Source: Muribaculaceae bacterium (lineage in GTDB: Bacteria; Bacteroidota; Bacteroidia; Bacteroidales; Muribaculaceae). Taken from it: a DNA stretch of 51,221 bases. Shown piece by piece: positions 1 to 9,269 of this stretch; positions within the stretch are counted from its first letter, which is position 1, and the number at the start of each line of letters is the position of its first letter. The translations under genes were made by a program, and so were the position numbers. The DNA lies in NCBI GenBank assembly GCA_028689665.1, contig JAQVCR010000017.1, positions 1-51,221 on the forward strand. The letters run 5' to 3'. The notes beneath the pieces were generated by a model. The model was given only the letters and a program-made list of their open reading frames with translations. It was not told the origin of the DNA and made no database searches.

Positions 1-581
1 AAGAAGATATTGTATATCGAAATGGAGCTAATGATACCGATTTAATTTGTGTAAGTGGAGATCTTGGAGCTGCATATATGGGACTTCAATTACTCGAGCG
101 TGAACGAAGTGTAGGAGATGGTAAAAGTGATTTCCAACCAGAGTTTGCCGGTAAAGAATATATTTTGGAACGCCAATTAAAGCCGGAGGCTAGAAAAGAT
201 ATTATAGAAATATTAAATAAAGAAGGTATTAAACCAACATCAATGATGGATATCAGTGATGGCTTATCTTCCGAACTTCTACATATTTGTAACGATAGCA
301 ATAAGGGGTGCAGAGTTTACGAAGACCGTATTCCAATAGATTATCAGACTGCAATAATGGCAGAAGAGCTAAATATGAATCTTATTACAGCTGCAATGAA
401 TGGTGGAGAAGATTATGAATTACTATTTACTGTACCATTAAGCAGGCATGAACAAATTAAGACAATAAAAGGGATTACTGTTATTGGGCATATCACAAAG
501 TCGGAGTTGGGCTGTGCTTTGATAACACGAGATGATAATGAAATACAATTAAAGGCTCAAGGGTGGAATGCATTTTCTTAA
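1..581 (+). CDS. thiL: Thiamine-monophosphate kinase, 3' part (5' end outside window)
   Basis: ThiL phosphorylates thiamine monophosphate to the cofactor thiamine diphosphate in the cytoplasm. The reading frame is open from base 3 of the window, so the gene starts upstream and the ATG at 78 is internal. Visible ThiL features are VSGDLGAAYMGLQLLERE at the left edge, the MDISDGLSSELLHIC segment (Asp-rich metal and phosphate site) and GGEDYELLFTVP near the C terminus. About 190 residues are present of roughly 340 expected. It is followed by a nucleoside phosphorylase with its own promoter, so the two are probably not obligately co-transcribed. Identification is secure; the N-terminal half cannot be assessed. 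Confidence 0.93.
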   Translation, partial: EDIVYRNGANDTDLICVSGDLGAAYMGLQLLERERSVGDGKSDFQPEFAGKEYILERQLKPEARKDIIEILNKEGIKPTSMMDISDGLSSELLHICNDSNKGCRVYEDRIPIDYQTAIMAEELNMNLITAAMNGGEDYELLFTVPLSRHEQIKTIKGITVIGHITKSELGCALITRDDNEIQLKAQGWNAFS

Positions 582-608
582 ATTTAAGCCATAATAATTA
601 TATATTTG

Positions 609-640
609 TTTGGTTTATATTTAAGTTATTATTAAGTTTG
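609..640 (+). promoter_or_regulatory. Bacteroidota-type promoter for the nucleoside phosphorylase
   Basis: A -33 TTTG at 609-612 and a -7 TAAGTTTG at 633-640 are separated by exactly 20 bp, matching the known Bacteroidota consensus (TTTG, about 20 bp, TAnnTTTG). Transcription should begin near 647, leaving a leader of about 20 nt before the ATG at 669. A second -7-like TATATTTG at 601-608 has no good -33 partner. Confidence 0.7.
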
Positions 641-668
641 TAACTTTCATTTTTAATTTTTCAATATC

Positions 669-1544
669 ATGACAAAGAGAATTATTCCTGATTCGGAATT
701 AATAATCAACGACGATGGATCTGTATTTCATATACATTTGCGACCAGATCAAATTACAGATAATATAATTGTTGTTGGCGATCCTGGTAGAGTTAATATG
801 GTAGCTTCGTATTTTGATACAAAAGACTTTGAAGTTTCAAGCAGAGAATTCCATACAATTGGTGGTACTTATAAAGGCAAGCCTATTATGTGTCTATCAC
901 ATGGAATTGGTGCCGATAATATTGATATAGTTATGACTGAGCTTGATGCTTTGGCAAATGTTGATTTTACTACAAGATTGGTAAAGGATCAATTCCGTCA
1001 ACTAAATATAATTCGTATTGGTACTTCCGGGGCTTTGCAACCCGAGTTAAAAGTAGGTACTCCAGTAATTGCTACAAAAGGAATTGGCTTTGATGGAGGT
1101 CTTAATTTCTATGCTGATAGAAATAAAGTATGTGATTTAGATTTTGAACATAATTTCTGCGAAGCAATTAATTGGAATCCACTTTGGGCTAAACCTTATG
1201 TTGCCGATGCCGATACCGAATTGGTTGAGCGTATTGGTAGAGATGACATGGTACATGGATTTACAATTACAGCTAATGGCTTTTACGGGCCACAAGGTCG
1301 TGAGGTCAGAATGACGCTAGCCGATCCAACCCTTAACAAACGTATTGAAGAATATCGTTATAAAGGACGTGCTATTACTAACTATGAAATGGAAAGCGCA
1401 ATGCTTCAGGGTCTTGCAAAGATGATGGGACATAAGGCGATGACAGTTTGTTGTATTATTGCAAATAGAATGAACAATGATGCGACACCTAATTATAAAA
1501 CTGCTGTTCAAGATTTAGTACATACAGTATTAGAACGATTATAA
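669..1544 (+). CDS. Nucleoside phosphorylase, uridine phosphorylase-like
   Basis: This 291-residue protein belongs to the PNP/UDP phosphorylase family. The family cleaves nucleosides with phosphate to give a free base and (deoxy)ribose-1-phosphate in nucleoside salvage. Visible landmarks are ILRPDQI-like N-terminal sequence, VVGDPGRV (phosphate loop), the RIGTSGALQPELKVGTPVIA core, NGFYGPQGREVRM and the MESAMLQGLA segment that holds the ribose-contacting Met-Glu pair. Length is normal for the uridine phosphorylase branch. It stands alone between its own promoter (609-640) and a strong terminator (1571-1606). Substrate preference (uridine or another nucleoside) cannot be settled by eye, so no symbol is given. 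Confidence 0.87.
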   Translation: MTKRIIPDSELIINDDGSVFHIHLRPDQITDNIIVVGDPGRVNMVASYFDTKDFEVSSREFHTIGGTYKGKPIMCLSHGIGADNIDIVMTELDALANVDFTTRLVKDQFRQLNIIRIGTSGALQPELKVGTPVIATKGIGFDGGLNFYADRNKVCDLDFEHNFCEAINWNPLWAKPYVADADTELVERIGRDDMVHGFTITANGFYGPQGREVRMTLADPTLNKRIEEYRYKGRAITNYEMESAMLQGLAKMMGHKAMTVCCIIANRMNNDATPNYKTAVQDLVHTVLERL

Positions 1545-1570
1545 GATAATTTATATAGAATATTTATATT

Positions 1571-1606
1571 TAGAGGAAGAATTTTTAATCTTCCTCTATT
1601 TTTTTT
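1571..1606 (+). terminator. Rho-independent terminator after the nucleoside phosphorylase
   Basis: A perfect 10-bp stem (TAGAGGAAGA at 1571-1580 with TCTTCCTCTA at 1589-1598) and an 8-nt loop are followed immediately by a run of eight T at 1599-1606. It begins 26 bases past the stop codon and isolates the gene from the men operon. Confidence 0.92.
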
Positions 1607-1664
1607 AGGACAAAGTTTATACCTTTAATTACTTTTTCTACATCCAATATCTATTCAATTACAT

Positions 1665-1672
1665 TATCTTTG
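1665..1672 (+). promoter_or_regulatory. Probable -7 element for the men operon
   Basis: TATCTTTG matches the Bacteroidota -7 motif TAnnTTTG and lies 19 bases before the menD ATG at 1691, between the upstream terminator and menD. I see no convincing -33 TTTG at the expected distance, so this is the -7 half only. The implied leader is very short. Confidence 0.5.
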
Positions 1673-1690
1673 TAATATAGAAAAATAATT

Positions 1691-3382
1691 ATGAGATTTA
1701 CAACAACGCATAAAGCATGTAATATGTTAGTAGATATATTATTAGAAAATAATATATCGAACGTCGTTATTTCTCCGGGCTCAAGGAATGCCCCTTTAAT
1801 AGTTGCATTTTCACGTAATATTAACGTGAAAACAAAAGTAGTTGTTGATGAGCGTTCTGCTGCTTTTATAGCACTCGGAATGGCTCAGCAATTAAATCAA
1901 CCTGTTGCATTAGTTTGTACGTCAGGTACAGCGATATTAAATTATGCACCTGCAATAGCCGAAGCTTATTATCAACACATCCCTTTAATTGTGATAAGTG
2001 CCGATCGTCCCATCGAATGGATAGATCAAGACGACGGACAAACTTTGGTACAAAATGGAATATTGAAAAATATAGTAAAGAAAACTTATAATATTCCGTC
2101 AAGATATGATGATAATAATTCACTATGGTATGTAAATCGTTTACTGAATGATGCGATTTTAGAATCAGAAAAATGTATATCTGGTCCGGTTCATATAAAT
2201 TTTCAATTGGCCGAACCATTATGTGATGTCGAGCAGACTATTTCTGATAAAACTAGATCAATAAGTTATTTAACTTCAGCCTCCACATTAAATCAATCTG
2301 ATTTAGATATTCTTAGAAGAAATTATACGTCGAAGAAAAAAGTGTTAATTGTCGCCGGTTTTTATAAATACGATAAGACCCTAAATGATTCGATATGTCA
2401 ATTATCTAAAAATTCAAATACAGCAGTATTAGTTGAGACTATAACTAATATTAGTGGCGCAAATGTAATACAGAATATTGATAGATTATTAACTAGTCTT
2501 GATAAAGACCAATTTGCTGATTTTCGTCCCGATTTACTTATTACCTTTGGTGGAGCACTGGTTACTCGGATATTAAAGCAAAAATTGCGAATATATAATG
2601 CCAGTGAGCATTGGCATATTGGTAAATCAAATTGTGTGGTAGACACTATGCAATCTCTTACAAAAATTATAGATGTAGACGCAACATCGTTTTTCCGACA
2701 GCTAAGTGAAAAATTAGATTACATAGGCTCAAGTAACTACAGCGAGCAATGGAGGTTATTGTCAGAAAAGGCAAAACAATCACATATTGAATATGTAAAT
2801 AATGCTCAATGGTGCGATTTAAAGGCTTTTAGCCTAATTTTTAATGCAATAAAAGGTAAAAATATATCATTGCAATTAAGTAATGGAACCACAATACGCT
2901 ATGCCCAATTATTTGGCGATATAATTGCTTGTAATAGCTTTAGCAATAGGGGAGTGGCTGGAATTGATGGAGCTACATCTACTGCGCTGGGGGCTTCATT
3001 GATTGATAAAGGTACAACCTTACTGATAACCGGAGATATGAGCTTCTCTTACGATTTAGGTGCATTGTCGACCATTTATAAAAATAGTAACTTTAAAATT
3101 ATAGTTTTATCGAATGGCGGAGGTGGAATCTTTAGATTTATTAATGGGCCGTCAACCTTACCTGAACTTCAAGAATTCTTTGAGGTAAATCGTGATATTA
3201 ATGTAAAGGGAAATGCTAGAGCTTTTGAGTATGATTATTTTGAAGCCAATAGTGAATTATCTTTTATAAATGTCTTTGATAACTTCTTGATGAATGATAG
3301 ATGTTCGATACTTGAAATTAAAACTTCAAATATAGTTAATGCTGAAATCCTTCGTGGATATTTTAGAAGAAATAGAAAATAA
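1691..3382 (+). CDS. menD: SEPHCHC synthase, menaquinone biosynthesis
   Basis: MenD uses thiamine diphosphate to add the succinic semialdehyde unit of 2-oxoglutarate to isochorismate, the first committed step of menaquinone synthesis. The 563-residue protein shows the N-terminal ISPGSRNAPL motif and VVVDERSAAFIALGMA with the conserved ThDP-activating Glu. It also shows the GTAILNYAPA loop and the C-terminal ThDP/metal motif TGDMSFSYDLGAL followed by VLSNGGGGIF. The usual three domains (Pyr, middle, PP) are complete. It leads a compact operon, with menB 12 bp downstream and then menC and menE. Its substrate comes from MenF, whose gene is about 8 kb away on the other strand. Confidence 0.96.
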   Translation: MRFTTTHKACNMLVDILLENNISNVVISPGSRNAPLIVAFSRNINVKTKVVVDERSAAFIALGMAQQLNQPVALVCTSGTAILNYAPAIAEAYYQHIPLIVISADRPIEWIDQDDGQTLVQNGILKNIVKKTYNIPSRYDDNNSLWYVNRLLNDAILESEKCISGPVHINFQLAEPLCDVEQTISDKTRSISYLTSASTLNQSDLDILRRNYTSKKKVLIVAGFYKYDKTLNDSICQLSKNSNTAVLVETITNISGANVIQNIDRLLTSLDKDQFADFRPDLLITFGGALVTRILKQKLRIYNASEHWHIGKSNCVVDTMQSLTKIIDVDATSFFRQLSEKLDYIGSSNYSEQWRLLSEKAKQSHIEYVNNAQWCDLKAFSLIFNAIKGKNISLQLSNGTTIRYAQLFGDIIACNSFSNRGVAGIDGATSTALGASLIDKGTTLLITGDMSFSYDLGALSTIYKNSNFKIIVLSNGGGGIFRFINGPSTLPELQEFFEVNRDINVKGNARAFEYDYFEANSELSFINVFDNFLMNDRCSILEIKTSNIVNAEILRGYFRRNRK

Positions 3383-3394
3383 AATATATAAACA

Positions 3395-4219
3395 ATGAAT
3401 AATAGAGAATGGACTACGATAAAAGAATATACAGATATTCTTTTTCAACAGAATGGTGGTATTGCAAAAATTACAATTAACCGACCGGAAGTATATAATG
3501 CATTTCGCCCGTTGACTAATAAGGAGATGATCGATGCAATGGCAATATGTAGAGAACGCTCGGATATTGGAGTAATAATATTAACCGGTATTGGAGATAA
3601 GGCTTTCTGCTCAGGAGGAGATCAAAAAGTAAAAGGGATAGGTGGATATATTGATGAAAATGGCACTCCAAGATTGAATGTATTAGATTTGCATAAAGCT
3701 ATACGATCAATTCCTAAACCTGTAATTGCTATGGTTAATGGCTATGCGATAGGTGGAGGGCATGTATTACATGTCGTCTGCGATCTGACAATAGCTTCAG
3801 AAAATGCAAAATTTGGTCAGACAGGTCCTAAGGTCGGTAGCTTTGATGCCGGATTCGGATCTTCTTATTTAGCAAGATGTGTCGGTCAAAAGAAAGCTAG
3901 AGAGATATGGTTTCTGTGTCGTCAATACACAGCAAAAGAAGCCGAAGAGATGGGTATGGTTAATAAAGTAGTGCCATTTGAACGACTTGAAGATGAGACT
4001 GTAGAGTGGTGTGAAACGATATTAAAACGTAGTCCAATGGCAATAAGAATGATTAAACGAGCATTAAATGCCGAGTTAGATGGTCAAAGAGGTATGATGG
4101 AATTTGCCGGCGATGCGACATTAATGTATTATTTAATGGCTGAAGCTCAGGAAGGTAAAAATGCTTTTCTAGAAAAAAGAGACCCTAATTTTGACCAATT
4201 TACCAAATTCCCGGGATAA
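3395..4219 (+). CDS. menB: 1,4-dihydroxy-2-naphthoyl-CoA synthase
   Basis: MenB, a crotonase-fold enzyme, closes the second ring of the naphthoquinone by intramolecular Claisen condensation of o-succinylbenzoyl-CoA. The 274-residue product has the oxyanion-hole segments [12 protein letters not shown] and [15 protein letters not shown], the catalytic loop [20 protein letters not shown], and the C-terminal [11 protein letters not shown] tail typical of MenB. A Gly in QTGP, rather than an acidic residue there, is the hallmark I associate with bicarbonate-dependent (type I) MenB; that subtype call is from memory. It sits between menD and menC with gaps of 12 and 14 bp. Confidence 0.96.
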   Translation: MNNREWTTIKEYTDILFQQNGGIAKITINRPEVYNAFRPLTNKEMIDAMAICRERSDIGVIILTGIGDKAFCSGGDQKVKGIGGYIDENGTPRLNVLDLHKAIRSIPKPVIAMVNGYAIGGGHVLHVVCDLTIASENAKFGQTGPKVGSFDAGFGSSYLARCVGQKKAREIWFLCRQYTAKEAEEMGMVNKVVPFERLEDETVEWCETILKRSPMAIRMIKRALNAELDGQRGMMEFAGDATLMYYLMAEAQEGKNAFLEKRDPNFDQFTKFPG

Positions 4220-4233
4220 AAACATATTTGTCT

Positions 4234-5283
4234 ATGAAAGCTGCATATGCTCCATATCGTCTAAATTTCATTACTCCCGGAGGCACATCTCGTGGAGTAA
4301 TGAATTATAAAGACACTTATTTTATAAAAATATGGAATGAAGATTACCCTGAATTATTCGGATTGGGTGAATGTCCACTTTTTAAAGGTTTATCTATTGA
4401 AGATGATGATACTTATGAGCCAAAATTGAATGAATTATGTCGCAATATAGAGAATAATATTCCAACAGATTTATCTGCTTATTCCTCAATAAAATTTGGA
4501 TTAGAGAGCGCAATTTATGATTACACAAATGGTTGCAGAAGAATATATTTTCATTCCGATTTTACTAAAGGTAATTGTCGTATTCCCATAAATGGATTAG
4601 TGTGGATGGGTACGAAGGAGCAAATGCTAATGCGTATTGACGAGAAAATTAAAAGCGGATTTAAGACATTAAAATTGAAGATTGGTGCAATTGACTTTAG
4701 CTCCGAGCTTGAAATGATTGATTATATAAGATGTAAGTTCTCTCCTGAACAGCTCGAAATAAGATTAGATGCAAATGGTGGTTTCTCGATTGATAATGCA
4801 ATGGATAGATTAACTAAACTTTCATTATTAGATATTCATTCAATTGAACAACCAATCATGGCCGGACAATGGAATGAAATGAGCTATCTGTGTTCTAATT
4901 CTCCAATACCTATTGCGCTTGATGAAGAATTGATTGGGATTACCGACTTATTAGTAATGAATGAGTTGCTAAAAACTATTTCGCCACAATACATAATTTT
5001 AAAACCATCGCTGATGGGTGGATTAAGTGGCGCAGAAGAATGGCTCAAAATGGCAGCTCAATATAATATAGGAGGGTGGATTACAAGCGCGCTTGAGTCG
5101 AATGTAGGCCTAAATACATTGGCACAATGGGTAGCAATCCTTCAGGTTAAGATTCCACAAGGGCTTGGTACTGGCAATCTCTATTCAAATAATATTAATT
5201 CGCCTTTAGAGCAGAAAGAAGATTATATTTTTCACAATGTAAATAATAAATGGGCATTACCCGATTTAAATTGGTCTGAATAA
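4234..5283 (+). CDS. menC: o-Succinylbenzoate synthase
   Basis: MenC, of the enolase superfamily, dehydrates SHCHC to o-succinylbenzoate. Family landmarks appear in order: the K-x-K catalytic lysine motif (TLKLKIG), LDANGGF and IEQP carrying metal ligands, ALDEE, and KPSLMGG with the second lysine. The frame can be extended to a TTG at 4228, but I place the start at the ATG at 4234 (MKAAYAPYRLNF), giving 349 residues. The stop codon at 5281-5283 directly abuts the menE ATG, so the two are very likely translationally coupled. I see no MenH (SHCHC synthase) gene in this cluster. Confidence 0.93.
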   Translation: MKAAYAPYRLNFITPGGTSRGVMNYKDTYFIKIWNEDYPELFGLGECPLFKGLSIEDDDTYEPKLNELCRNIENNIPTDLSAYSSIKFGLESAIYDYTNGCRRIYFHSDFTKGNCRIPINGLVWMGTKEQMLMRIDEKIKSGFKTLKLKIGAIDFSSELEMIDYIRCKFSPEQLEIRLDANGGFSIDNAMDRLTKLSLLDIHSIEQPIMAGQWNEMSYLCSNSPIPIALDEELIGITDLLVMNELLKTISPQYIILKPSLMGGLSGAEEWLKMAAQYNIGGWITSALESNVGLNTLAQWVAILQVKIPQGLGTGNLYSNNINSPLEQKEDYIFHNVNNKWALPDLNWSE

Positions 5284-6324
5284 ATGGATTTTGTTGTAAA
5301 CAATAAAAGATGCACTAGTCTTGAAGATGTAAAACTATCTTCATCAGTCAAATTTTATAATTTTGTGTGTGAGTATTTTAATGGTAATAATTATATTGAG
5401 GCTCATACATCAGGATCAACCGGTAAACCAAAGAAAATAAGACTAGACAAGAAAGATGTTATAAAATCGGCGCGCAATACAAATCGATATTTTGATATTA
5501 ATGCTCAGTCTTTATTATATTTAAATTTATCGCCAGATTATATAGCTGGTAAAATGATGATTGTGAGAGCCATTGTGGCTAATGCATCGATCATAGAAGA
5601 AGGACCTTCTAATAATCCATTATCTATCTATACCGGGCAACCGATTGATTTAATAGCACTAGTGCCATCTCAATTGATAGCTTTATTTAATAATCCTGAC
5701 AGACTGCAATATATTAAAACAATGATAATAGGTGGTGGCGTAATCCCTATGAGTCTTAAAAGAAAGATTTTAGATTATAAGCTCAATGCTTATTCTACTT
5801 ATGGAATGACCGAAACCTGCTCTCATGTTGCGTTATCAAAAATTATAGACGATAATAATATTTATGAGTTAATAGGAGAATATAATATTAAAGTAGACAA
5901 CCGAGATTGTTTGGTCTTGTTAAGTGGAGATAAAGAAATTGTAACAAACGATATAATAGAATTTATTGATGATAAACATTTTAGGTGGAAAGGAAGATAT
6001 GATAATGTGATTAATACCGGAGGAATAAAAGTGTTTCCAGAGCAGATAGAACCGATTATAGCAGAATGTATTAAGAATGTGAAATTTTTTGTTACAGGAA
6101 TACCATCCGAAAAATGGGGCGAAGAAGTAGTCCTTGTTTTTGAATATTCATCTTTAGAAGTTGACGAAATAAAAATCGGACAAATTAATGAACGATTAAT
6201 GATTAAATTAAGAACTTTACTTCAAGATTATTCATTGCCACACAGATATATAGCACTAAAAACATTTAAATATACTTCAACCGGTAAGCTCATAAGACAT
6301 TTAGATATAAATCGTTATTTATAA
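5284..6324 (+). CDS. menE: o-Succinylbenzoate-CoA ligase
   Basis: MenE activates o-succinylbenzoate to its CoA thioester through an acyl-adenylate. The 346-residue protein is a short member of the ANL family. It shows the phosphate-binding loop HTSGSTGKPKKI, the adenine/acid motif STYGMTETCSHV, the hinge region WKGRYDNVINTGG, and a C-terminal STGKLIR motif with the catalytic lysine. Its compact length is normal for Bacteroidota MenE. It is the last gene of menDBCE, and its ATG starts on the base after the menC stop. I see no clear hairpin terminator before feoB. Confidence 0.93.
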   Translation: MDFVVNNKRCTSLEDVKLSSSVKFYNFVCEYFNGNNYIEAHTSGSTGKPKKIRLDKKDVIKSARNTNRYFDINAQSLLYLNLSPDYIAGKMMIVRAIVANASIIEEGPSNNPLSIYTGQPIDLIALVPSQLIALFNNPDRLQYIKTMIIGGGVIPMSLKRKILDYKLNAYSTYGMTETCSHVALSKIIDDNNIYELIGEYNIKVDNRDCLVLLSGDKEIVTNDIIEFIDDKHFRWKGRYDNVINTGGIKVFPEQIEPIIAECIKNVKFFVTGIPSEKWGEEVVLVFEYSSLEVDEIKIGQINERLMIKLRTLLQDYSLPHRYIALKTFKYTSTGKLIRHLDINRYL

Positions 6325-6352
6325 TGAATATAAATAATAATCTGTAAAAAGC

Positions 6353-6383
6353 TTTGGTATTTGAATTGAAATGTACATCTTTG
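6353..6383 (+). promoter_or_regulatory. Probable promoter for feoB
   Basis: A -33 TTTG at 6353-6356 is followed after 19 bp by CATCTTTG at 6376-6383, which matches the TAnnTTTG -7 motif in all but its first base. The predicted start near 6390 gives a leader of about 20 nt. I cannot pick out a clear Fur or other iron-regulator operator next to it. Confidence 0.55.
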
Positions 6384-6410
6384 CATAAAATTTAATAACG
6401 ATAATAATAG

Positions 6411-8783
6411 ATGCGATTATCAGAGGTAAAAACAGGTGAGGAAGTAATAATAGCAAAGATTCTTGGACATGGTGCTTTTAGAAAGCGAGTAATGGAAATG
6501 GGGTTTGTAAGAGGCAAACAAATTAAGGTTGAAATGAATGCGCCATTACACGACCCAATTAAATATAAAATTCTTGACTATGAAATATCTCTACGCCGTA
6601 GTGAAGCGGCAATGATAGAAGTTATTCCAAAAGAAGAATATTCAGAAATAACGCATACTAATACTATAAGTGATGTAGACATGGTATCTACATTACAAAG
6701 AGAAGATAAAACAATAAATATAGCTTTAATAGGAAATCCAAATTGTGGAAAGACATCATTATTTAATTTTGTCAGTGGATTACATGAACATGTAGGGAAT
6801 TATAGTGGTGTAACTGTAGATGCTAAATCAGGATACGTTGACTATAAAGGCTATCACTTTGTGGTTGTAGATTTGCCCGGAACATATTCATTATCGGCTT
6901 ATTCACCCGAAGAATTATATGTAAGAAGATATTTAAAAGAAGAAATACCCGACGTTATTGTTAATGTTGTAGTTGCATCTAATCTTGAAAGAAATTTATA
7001 TCTGTCAACCGAATTGATTGATATGGATAGAAGTATGGTCATTGCTCTTAATATGTTTGATGAATTAGAATCTAAGGGCGCAACAATAGACTATAAAAGT
7101 TTAGGAAAAATGATTGGTGTACCTATTGTGCCTACAATTTCTAAATCGGGAAAGGGTATTGATGACTTATTTGATAGTATAATAAAAGTATATGAAGATG
7201 AGCATGACACAGTGAGGCATGTGCATATCAATCTTGGAAATGATATAGAGTCGGCTATAAAAATAATTAAAGATGAAATAAAAAGGAGTATTGATAAACC
7301 ACAACAATTCTCTCCACGTTATCTTGCTATAAAATTACTTGAGCGCGACAATGAAGTAGAAAATTTATTATATTCTAATCCCGATTATAAAAAATGGATT
7401 AAAATTAGAGATGCTCAGCTAAAATTAATTGAAGATACTCACAACGAAGATATTTCTTCAACAATAGCAAGCGAGAAATATGGATTTATTGCCGGAGCAT
7501 TGAAAGAAACATTTACTGAACCCGAAGTTGAAAAGATTGATTCTACAAAGATTATAGATACATTTGTAACAAGTAAATTATTTGGGTTTCCAATTTTTAT
7601 TTTTCTAATGTGGCTTATGTTTTGGGCTACTTTTGAGCTCGGAGCATATCCTATGCAATGGATTGAGTCGCTGGTTGCTTTGATTTCAACATTTATCAAC
7701 GGGCTTATGGCTCCCGGTCCAATAAAAGATTTATTAGTTGATGGAATTATAGGTGGAGTAGGTGGGGTAATAGTCTTTTTGCCTAATATCCTTATCCTTT
7801 ATTTCTTTATATCTTTCATGGAAGACTCCGGATATATGGCACGAGCTGCATTTATTATGGATAGAATAATGCATAAAATAGGGCTTCATGGGAAATCTTT
7901 TATACCATTAATAATGGGCTTTGGTTGTAATGTTCCTGCAATTATGGCAACACGTTCGATAGAAAGTAAGAGTAGTAGGATAATTACAATGCTAATAAAT
8001 CCATTTATGTCTTGTAGCGCAAGACTCCCTATATATATATTGTTAGTTGGTATATTTTTCCCAAAATATTCTGCTTTAGTATTTCTATTTCTATATCTGT
8101 TGGGCATCTTAATTGCTGTAATAACAGCAAGATTGCTGAGAAAATTTTATTTTAAGAAAGATGAGACTCCGTTTGTAATGGAATTACCTCCATACAGAAT
8201 TCCTACATTAAAAGTCTCTTTACGACATATGTGGCTAAAGGGCGAACAATATATAAGAAAGATGGGCGGAATAATTTTATTAGCCAGTATTGTGATATGG
8301 GCTTTAAGTTATTTCCCACGAGATATAAAATATTCTGATGACCAGATGAGTACTGAGCAAATAGTGGAGCAACAACAGAATTCGTATCTAGCCTCGATTG
8401 GCAAATTTATTGCACCGGCAGTTGAGCCATTGGGATTAAATTGGAAGATGAGCATAGCTCTAATTTCCGGAACTTCAGCAAAGGAAATAGTTGTATCTAC
8501 AATTAATGTGTTATATCCAGCATCGGAGGGTAACTCTTCGGTATCTTTATCTGAGCGTCTTTCTCAAATAAATCCGCAGACTGGTGCACCCAATATTACT
8601 GCCCTGCAAGCTTTGAGCTTTATGGTATTTGTTCTTTTATATTTCCCATGTATTGCCACAATTACAGCTATTATTAAAGAAAGTGGCAGCTGGAAATACG
8701 GATTTTTTGCTGTTTTTTATAATACATCGGTTGCGTGGGTGTTTTCATTTATTGTATATCAAGTAGGCCGCTTATTCGTGTAG
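6411..8783 (+). CDS. feoB: Ferrous iron transporter FeoB with fused FeoA domain
   Basis: FeoB imports Fe(II) across the inner membrane under anoxic conditions. The 790-residue protein begins with a FeoA-like SH3 domain (about 1-75), as is common in Bacteroidota. A small G-protein domain follows, with G1 GNPNCGKTS (about 108-116), a GVTVDAKSG switch, G3 DLPGTYSLSAYSPEE and G4 NMFDE. The membrane part starts at about residue 380 with two Gate repeats, recognisable by GFGCNVPAIMATR, NPFMSCSARLP and SGTSAKEIVVST. Its 3' end overlaps the convergent nrdG gene by 12 bp. Neighbouring anaerobic nrdDG fits a shared low-oxygen lifestyle. Confidence 0.96.
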   Translation: MRLSEVKTGEEVIIAKILGHGAFRKRVMEMGFVRGKQIKVEMNAPLHDPIKYKILDYEISLRRSEAAMIEVIPKEEYSEITHTNTISDVDMVSTLQREDKTINIALIGNPNCGKTSLFNFVSGLHEHVGNYSGVTVDAKSGYVDYKGYHFVVVDLPGTYSLSAYSPEELYVRRYLKEEIPDVIVNVVVASNLERNLYLSTELIDMDRSMVIALNMFDELESKGATIDYKSLGKMIGVPIVPTISKSGKGIDDLFDSIIKVYEDEHDTVRHVHINLGNDIESAIKIIKDEIKRSIDKPQQFSPRYLAIKLLERDNEVENLLYSNPDYKKWIKIRDAQLKLIEDTHNEDISSTIASEKYGFIAGALKETFTEPEVEKIDSTKIIDTFVTSKLFGFPIFIFLMWLMFWATFELGAYPMQWIESLVALISTFINGLMAPGPIKDLLVDGIIGGVGGVIVFLPNILILYFFISFMEDSGYMARAAFIMDRIMHKIGLHGKSFIPLIMGFGCNVPAIMATRSIESKSSRIITMLINPFMSCSARLPIYILLVGIFFPKYSALVFLFLYLLGILIAVITARLLRKFYFKKDETPFVMELPPYRIPTLKVSLRHMWLKGEQYIRKMGGIILLASIVIWALSYFPRDIKYSDDQMSTEQIVEQQQNSYLASIGKFIAPAVEPLGLNWKMSIALISGTSAKEIVVSTINVLYPASEGNSSVSLSERLSQINPQTGAPNITALQALSFMVFVLLYFPCIATITAIIKESGSWKYGFFAVFYNTSVAWVFSFIVYQVGRLFV

Positions 8784-9263
8784 ATGAATGATACTCTGAT
8801 TGCTACTTCCTCTAAATAATAATGTTGGATCTTTTTTCTCAAGTATAAATGGCCCATCAACAAGCACGTCGATCCAATTAAGTAGTAATGCTAGTCGGTC
8901 ATTATCTCTAATTTCTTCGATAGTATATCCGGTATAACACCATATTGTTTTGCCTAATATTGATTTAATTGCACGAGCCAAAATTATAACAGCATCTAAT
9001 TGAAAAAAAGGGTCTCCACCAGAGAATGTTACATCGAAATCGTTGTATTCTATTATTTCAAGCAATTCTTTAATAGTTTTACTGTTTCCATTGTTAATAT
9101 CCCATGATTGTGGATTATGACAAGCTGCGCAATGGTGCGTGCAACCGGCGAAGTATATAGATGTTCTTAGTCCTGGTCCATCAACCGATGTGCCTTCTAT
9201 AATGTCAAGAACAGAAACTTTTTTATTAAGTTCCTGTTCTGATATGTAATCTAAATAGTTCAT
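8772..9263 (-). CDS. nrdG: Anaerobic ribonucleotide reductase activating enzyme
   Basis: NrdG is a radical-SAM enzyme that installs the glycyl radical on NrdD. The 163-residue protein has the cluster-binding motif GCTHHCAACHNPQSWD (C-x3-C-x2-C), followed by TFSGGDPFFQ with the SAM-contacting GGD motif. A YTGYTIEEI segment lies further on, as is usual for NrdG. It lies 6 bp downstream of nrdD and must be co-transcribed with it. Its stop region overlaps the convergent feoB 3' end by 12 bp. Confidence 0.95.
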   Translation of the reverse strand: MNYLDYISEQELNKKVSVLDIIEGTSVDGPGLRTSIYFAGCTHHCAACHNPQSWDINNGNSKTIKELLEIIEYNDFDVTFSGGDPFFQLDAVIILARAIKSILGKTIWCYTGYTIEEIRDNDRLALLLNWIDVLVDGPFILEKKDPTLLFRGSSNQSIIHLHE

Positions 9264-9269
9264 GCTTAT